Shown: positions 59,198 through 64,000 of the stretch, in pieces | Numbering within the stretch: the first letter of the stretch is position 1 | Layout: each line of letters starts with the position of its first letter | NCBI RefSeq assembly: GCF_036711975.1 | Contig: NC_091971.1 | Coordinates: forward strand, 565,501 to 629,500 | Direction of reading: 5' to 3' | Source: Onthophagus taurus | Lineage: Eukaryota; Arthropoda; Insecta; Coleoptera; Scarabaeidae | DNA length: 64,000 nucleotides | Notes under the pieces: model-generated | The model's input: only the letters and a program-made list of their open reading frames with translations | Database searches by the model: none | Told to the model about the DNA's origin: nothing | Translations under genes and position numbers: made by a program

Positions 59198-60061
59198 GAT
59201 CTTAAAATATAAATCGCTTCAAATACTATTTTGATTTTAAGGTAAATACATAACCTCAAAAAAATTAAATTGACATTAAAACACGCGAGTTTGATTTTAA
59301 AGGTTATGCCATCTATTAGTCAAAAATGGTACTTTAAAATATGTCAAATTAAATTTAAATTTGTCATTAATTAATTTTGATTTTTGGGTAGAATTCAAAC
59401 TGTTTTGTGGCTTAAAAATGATATATAACGGTTTAAAAAAATGTCGGTTGAATTGTTAAAACAGAATCATTTCGTTTAATTTATATTGGTATTATCTTAT
59501 TTTAATGACGTTTGAGTCAAAAAGTAAACGTCAAAATTAAGTAGAATTTTTGATATTTTTAAACGCTAATTTAAAGTAGTCGGAAAGTTTTCAAACATTT
59601 CCATGAAGGCGATCAAATAAGCGATCGGTTAGCATAAACAAACTTCTTTTCAAAATAAATAAAGGCGACTATTTTTAATCGAGCAGCGTTGATGTTCAGT
59701 TCTCGTTCATTGCATGAAACGCTTCTTACAGTGGATTTCTTGAAAAATCGTTTCTTCATAATATTTTTTTTGTAAAGAAGAAATAGTCTCAGGTATAGTT
59801 TCCTGTGTATTAAATCCCAAGGATACCAACTCTCATTGGTTGCTTCGGGCACTAAAACCAGTCTCTGAGCAGTTCTCAACAAGAGTCTTTCTCAGTCCAA
59901 CTCAAGTCTTAAATAATAAAACGCGAAAAGAAAATTCCTCTCGTGCTTCAGTGCGTTGGCGTTAATTTATTCGATTAAAAAATCGTTCGTCGTGTGTATT
60001 CTTCACTTAAAAGTTTGTGCTAGAATAAAAAGGGCATTTTTAAAAAAAATTACAAAGAAAA
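59198..60061. promoter_or_regulatory. Upstream region of DUS3 and gbb
   Basis: 864 bp between start codons. CATAACCTCAAAAA at 59249-59262 lies about 55 bp from the DUS3 start. The gbb-proximal 400 bp are likely 5' UTR or promoter. A 89-codon minus-strand frame at 59882-59613 resembles nothing and is not called. Confidence 0.45.
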
Positions 60062-61826
60062 ATGTTTAAAATACTCTTAAACGCTATATTTTTATTTGGT
60101 TACGTCTCTTCATACGTTCCCGCTGGAATTTACATCGATAACGGTTACGATCAGACATCGATTGATCGTGCATTAACTAAACAAGAAAAACGCGACATGG
60201 AATTGGAAATTTTACACATGCTCGGTTTACCAAATCGACCAAGACGCGGTGCTAATAATACGCCGTTAACAAAATCCGCGTCAAAATTCATGATGGACGT
60301 TTATAAGAATATTTTGGATAAAGAAAACTACGAGGATCATCATGAACGACGTGAACGAAGCGTCGATTTGAATTTGAGCGGAGAAGAGGAGAAAGCGATT
60401 GATGAAAGCGATGTGATTATGACTTTTGAAAATAGCAGTAAGTATAAATAACATTGAAAGGATAAAGCGAAGATTCTAGCGAAACGTTGATTTAACTTCG
60501 TAGAATTTATTAACTGATATAAAGTAAATAACAATTTAAATGAAAGAGAATGGGTCAAAGATCAATGGATACAATCGAAGTTATTGTTAAATCATTAAGA
60601 TATGATCAAAATTTCCATCAAAGTTATTTTTTTAACATAATTAAGTAAAATTAGTAATTTAAACGTCATTACACCTGTCAAATTTGATGTTAGGTGTCAA
60701 ATTTAGTCCCAAAAAAAGATGGTGCCATCTATTATTTTTTAATTTAATTTCTATCCTTAACACATTTAACGCCAAATTTATTGTTTTTAGATCGTAGAAT
60801 ATCAGGGGTTCGTCATGAGAGAGGAAAACGTCTTTGGTTTAATGTGTCAACGGTTCCTCTCGATAACACAATACTTGGGGCGGAATTGAGAATATTTCAA
60901 ACACCAAATTTCAACGCAAACATAACCAATTCAGAAACGATTTACGCAGTAACTGCTTATCAATTGGCGAAATCATCAGAAGGGTAATAAAAAAATTTTG
61001 TATTGAATTTTTTTCATCGTTTATTTTTTATATAGGGAACGAGAATTGGAATTTGTGGGCACAGTAAATGTAACAGCAGGTTATTCAGGTTGGGTGGCTA
61101 TAAACGTTACTCAGTCTTTGTCTACCTGGGTGGCGCTACCACAATCAAATAAAGGATTTTACCTGTCTGTTCATCCCCATGATAAACCAGGTAAAAAATT
61201 TAAAAAAAGTTTAACCCAAAAGAAAGAAATTTTTGTTTATTTCTTATTTTAGGTCATGATGTGCGTCCTGAAGATATAGGATTAACAATTTCAAAAGCTG
61301 AGGAAGAATCCCAACCTTTTATGGTCGCCTTCTTTAAATCGAGTAAACCGATTAATGTAAGACCAACCAGATCAATTAAAAAAGTTGATACAATTGAGTA
61401 TCGCTCTATAATGAAAAGAGCAGCTCAAAATTTCGGTAATAAATAATAACAGCTTAATAAAATAAGTTTATCAAAAACCATCCTTTGTTTTTAGATACAA
61501 CAAGCGATGGGAGAAATTGTAAAATTCGTACTTTATATGTCAGCTTTGAAACATTAAAATGGAAAGATTGGATTATTGCTCCTGTGGGTTATGCCGCACA
61601 TTATTGTGATGGAGATTGCAAATTTCCTTTAAATTCTCATATGAATGCAACGAATCACGCGATCGTTCAAACGTTGGCCCATTTAACAAATCCTGTAAAA
61701 TATCCAAAACCGTGTTGCGCTCCTACGAAACTCACCCCAATATCTGTACTTTATTACACAGATCTCACGAATGTTACACTTAAACGATACAAGAATATGG
61801 TTGTTAAAAGCTGCGGTTGTCATTAA
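60062..61826 (+). CDS. gbb: BMP5/6/7-type ligand, glass bottom boat
   Basis: Secreted TGF-beta family ligand for BMP receptors. Exons 60062-60437, 60791-60983, 61036-61190, 61253-61435 and 61495-61826 give 412 residues. A signal peptide ([16 protein letters not shown]) precedes the prodomain, which shows [20 protein letters not shown] and the latency-type core ([20 protein letters not shown]). The mature part has seven cysteines (C311, then HYCDGDC, PKPCCAP, SCGCH), the motif [14 protein letters not shown] and the BMP7-like [12 protein letters not shown]. The best main furin site is RPTR281/S282, matching the RSIR/S site of BMP7 and leaving 131 residues. Extra basic sites at RPRR62 and RRER99 could give longer or shorter pro-forms. 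AATAAA follows at 61913. Confidence 0.95.
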
Positions 61827-61912
61827 TTTGGATTTTTTTTGTATTGTATCTAATTTGTAATTGACTACTTAATATTTAAGTTTTATGTATATACTAATTT
61901 TTTTAGATGTAT

Positions 61913-61918
61913 AATAAA
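61913..61918 (+). terminator. Poly(A) signal of gbb
   Basis: AATAAA 86 bp after the stop codon, with a second overlapping-type signal a few bases later, just before a CTAG-repeat element. Confidence 0.6.
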
Positions 61919-61950
61919 GAATAAAATAATTTTGAGATTGTTTATTTATA

Positions 61951-62161
61951 CAGTGAATGTCATTTAAGATGCAATATACAAAAATATATTTCCATAGAAA
62001 CCTACTTACTTTGTCCCACATAAAATGCAACTGTCTTCAGACGTATGGCTAAACCCGATTGCTTCTAGTTCTAGGTCTAGTGTTAGTGCAAAACTTTAGA
62101 ACTAACACAAGACCTAGAATTAGAATCATTCGGGTTTAGCCGTCTTGAGAGACTTTCCCGG
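61951..62161. mobile_element. CTAG-repeat TIR element, short copy D
   Basis: Begins CAGTGAATGTCATTTAAGAT after TA (61949-61950) and ends ACTTTCCCG before TA (62162-62163). The interior keeps GCAATATAC, TTTCCATAGAAAC, ACATAAAATGCAAC, one CTAGTTCTAGGTCTAGTG block and one CGGGTTTAGCCGTCTTGAGA block. At 211 bp it is an internally deleted form of the 580-bp element. It sits right behind the gbb poly(A) signal. Confidence 0.7.
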
Positions 62162-62712
62162 TAATTTAATTTTAAAATTGAGTTTGATGTTAAATTATGG
62201 GAATCTGTATTACCGATACCGATTAGTTTTTAATAATCAAACGATTATAAATAACCTTTAATTATAAGATAAACCTTTAACTTCTTTAAATAAAAATTAA
62301 AAGAAAACATTTTTTTTAATAATTAACATTTAAATGCTTTTTGTTTAAAATTAAATCACAGGGAATTTTGTTTTTAATCAAAGTTGACACCAAATTACTT
62401 GACAACTTTGCCGATAGGTGCGCTATCGGTTTTTTTTTTCACAATGACAACCCGAACTTGTCAAAAAAATAGGCGATTTTTAGCCGTAAACACACGTTCA
62501 TCTCGCCGATTTAACCGTTATGTTTAATCAGGAAACTGTCTCGCGATTAATTTTTAGATGTAGTGTACGTTAAAGCGAAAAAAAAATAAGTCCCAATAAT
62601 CGTATATTGCATGTGTGTGAGTGTCTATTCGGAGAGGTATCTGAAGTTGCGTAGGTTGGGCTATGACATTGGAAACTGTAGGCAGGTTCGTTTTCTGCAC
62701 GGTTTTCTGTGA

Positions 62713-62847
62713 ATGTGGAGTGCTATTGCGAAGATATTCAAGAAAGGAAATAACGAGCAAAGTGGCGAAACGAAATTCGTAGAAGAAATGGACCGACCGG
62801 AGGTGAAACGGTCCGATGAAATGCCTGATACTTATGATACCACTCAG
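62713..62847 (+). CDS. Putative first coding exon of an unassigned gene
   Basis: An open frame from ATG at 62713 runs 45 codons (MWSAIAKIFKKGNNEQSGET and onward to MPDTYDTTQ) straight into a strong donor, CAG/GTAAGA. An in-frame TGA lies directly before the ATG, so the start is fixed if the exon is real. The upstream 250 bp are GC-richer than the neighbourhood, like a promoter or 5' UTR. The peptide is charged and I do not recognise it. The rest of the gene would lie to the right. Confidence 0.5.
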
Positions 62848-64000
62848 GTAAGAAGTAAGAAATTAAATATTTTTAAGTAAACATATCGGCAGAACTATAT
62901 TTAAGTTGTAAAATAAGAATCAGCTGACCCAAAATTATCTCATTCCTAACCCTATTTAATTCGATATATTCGTCCTTCACAAAAATTCATTCTAAATGTA
63001 TCTGTGAGTCATTCTCTAAGGTCCCAAAGCTATTTATTGTGTTTCTCTTCCCGTTATCTTCTTATCGCAACTCAAAAACTAACAGTCTTAGGTTTTTAAG
63101 GCACCGGTCTCACACTTGGCGTAAATAATCGATATATGTGATGTAATATTTATTAAAAGGGATCGTCGTTTTTAAGACGAATAGAAATTAATTGATCCCG
63201 GACAAAATTCTATGTTAATTTTTATGCAGAGATCGTATAAATAGCACGTGGGTCGTATCACACACGAGGTGTTTCAAGTTTCGTTGTTCAAAGTTACATA
63301 GAAAGTTTAGTTATTGTTTTTTATTGAAAATAAAAATGAATCAAATACATAAATGTATTTTTTTATTATATTAATCTTGATGTATAACACAATAAATTAT
63401 CGTGATCGGTTTAAATTGTTTATTAAAAATTCTTTAATCGTTTTTTTTAAAAATGGTGAAAATTTAAAATTATTCTTTTTCTCCCCACCCAAATACACTT
63501 GATTCAAGCTCAGAATTCAAGTAAGAAAATGTGTATACCTCTCGATTCGCGTTCTACAGTCGATAAATGTCTTGGTTACCGAATGGAGGTGTAATGGAAC
63601 TAAGTAAAAATGTTATTGTATCAACTGTACTAAGACGACAACCATGAATTTCCTTTTTGGTGTTAAAAATTAATAACTTGCTTATAAAATGGTGTTGAGT
63701 GTGGCAACTGTGAGTTCTTTGACCGGGTGTTCTGCCCAATTCGATAACAATAAATCGGAACTTTGCGTCTCTTTGATCACGTACACGGTGAGTCCGATTT
63801 TAGAATTTCTAATAAGATTCGGTTTTTGAATTAATGAATAAATAGAGTACGGTTAAATTTAACGAAAAGAAAAATGATTTTTTTAAAATCCCGTTAGCTT
63901 GGGCTTTAGGCAGAACTATTTTGCGGTTAATAGCTAGGAAATCGTGGATAATAACGGCTGTGTTCACACCGTACACTCTTACGCTATAATAATTAACAAT
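62848..64000. other. Right-edge intronic or intergenic sequence
   Basis: AT-rich with no recognised gene apart from a possible small exon at 63689-63787. Probably the first intron of the gene starting at 62713. Confidence 0.4.
63689..63787 (+). CDS. Possible alternative first exon
   Basis: ATG followed by 33 open codons (MVLSVATVSSLTGCSAQ to CVSLITYT) ends at a consensus donor, ACG/GTGAGT. The phase (0) matches that of the exon ending at 62847, so both could splice to the same downstream exon. The short length and lack of a recognised motif make this tentative. Confidence 0.3.

Noticed and set aside
59613-59882. 89-codon minus-strand frame in the gbb upstream region
   Set aside because: Low-complexity and basic, no homology recognised, and it overlaps the likely gbb 5' UTR.

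Overview
The window is nuclear DNA of an insect, probably a beetle. It is AT-rich, has short introns with GT-AG borders, and carries arthropod transposon families (piggyBac, Tc1/mariner, hAT, Tigger, LINE). It also holds the insect-type shared Ada2a/Rpb4 locus and a glass-bottom-boat type BMP. The beetle assignment is an inference from overall protein resemblance, not a measured result.

Layout, left to right: a broken piggyBac copy (95-2475) in an intron of diacylglycerol kinase eta (DGK, + strand, 2746-15269, N-terminus off the left edge); intergenic DNA with a 580-bp repeat family; proteasome subunit Rpn3 (+); a ZCCHC2/14-type zinc-knuckle protein (-, 23960-30041) whose last intron holds a deep stack of nested transposons; the Ada2a and Rpb4 genes sharing one first exon (+, 30947-36944); a double-MYND/MSS51-like protein (-); RNA polymerase subunit Rpb6 (+); a small secreted Reeler protein (+); TFIIS (-); mitochondrial aspartyl-tRNA synthetase (+); WDR82 (-); TMEM242 (+); tRNA-dihydrouridine synthase 3 (-); the BMP ligand gbb (+); and one or two unassigned first coding exons at the right edge.

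From 24 kb to 62 kb the genes mostly alternate in strand, giving five head-to-head pairs separated by about 0.4-0.9 kb and several tail-to-tail pairs (only 41 bp between the TMEM242 and DUS3 stop codons). A short motif, ATAACCTCAAA or AACCTAAAA, recurs just upstream of many start codons. Several genes serve RNA polymerase II (Ada2a, Rpb4, Rpb6, TFIIS, WDR82), but they have separate promoters and nothing shows that they are regulated as a unit.

Transposons explain most of the rest. The most notable are: a mariner copy that looks whole (27326-28636); two Tc1-like elements with long inverted arms, lying in opposite orientation in two introns of the DGK gene; a small TA-target element family filled with CTAGTTCTAGGT-type repeats that other elements repeatedly inserted into; a Sola-like transposon with a 4-bp AATT duplication; a Tigger-like element that swallowed three other inverted-repeat elements; and an exact-period 122-bp tandem array. 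All exon borders below were read by eye from splice sites and reading frame and were checked for phase arithmetic, not against transcripts. No CRISPR, rRNA, tRNA or retroviral element was recognised.
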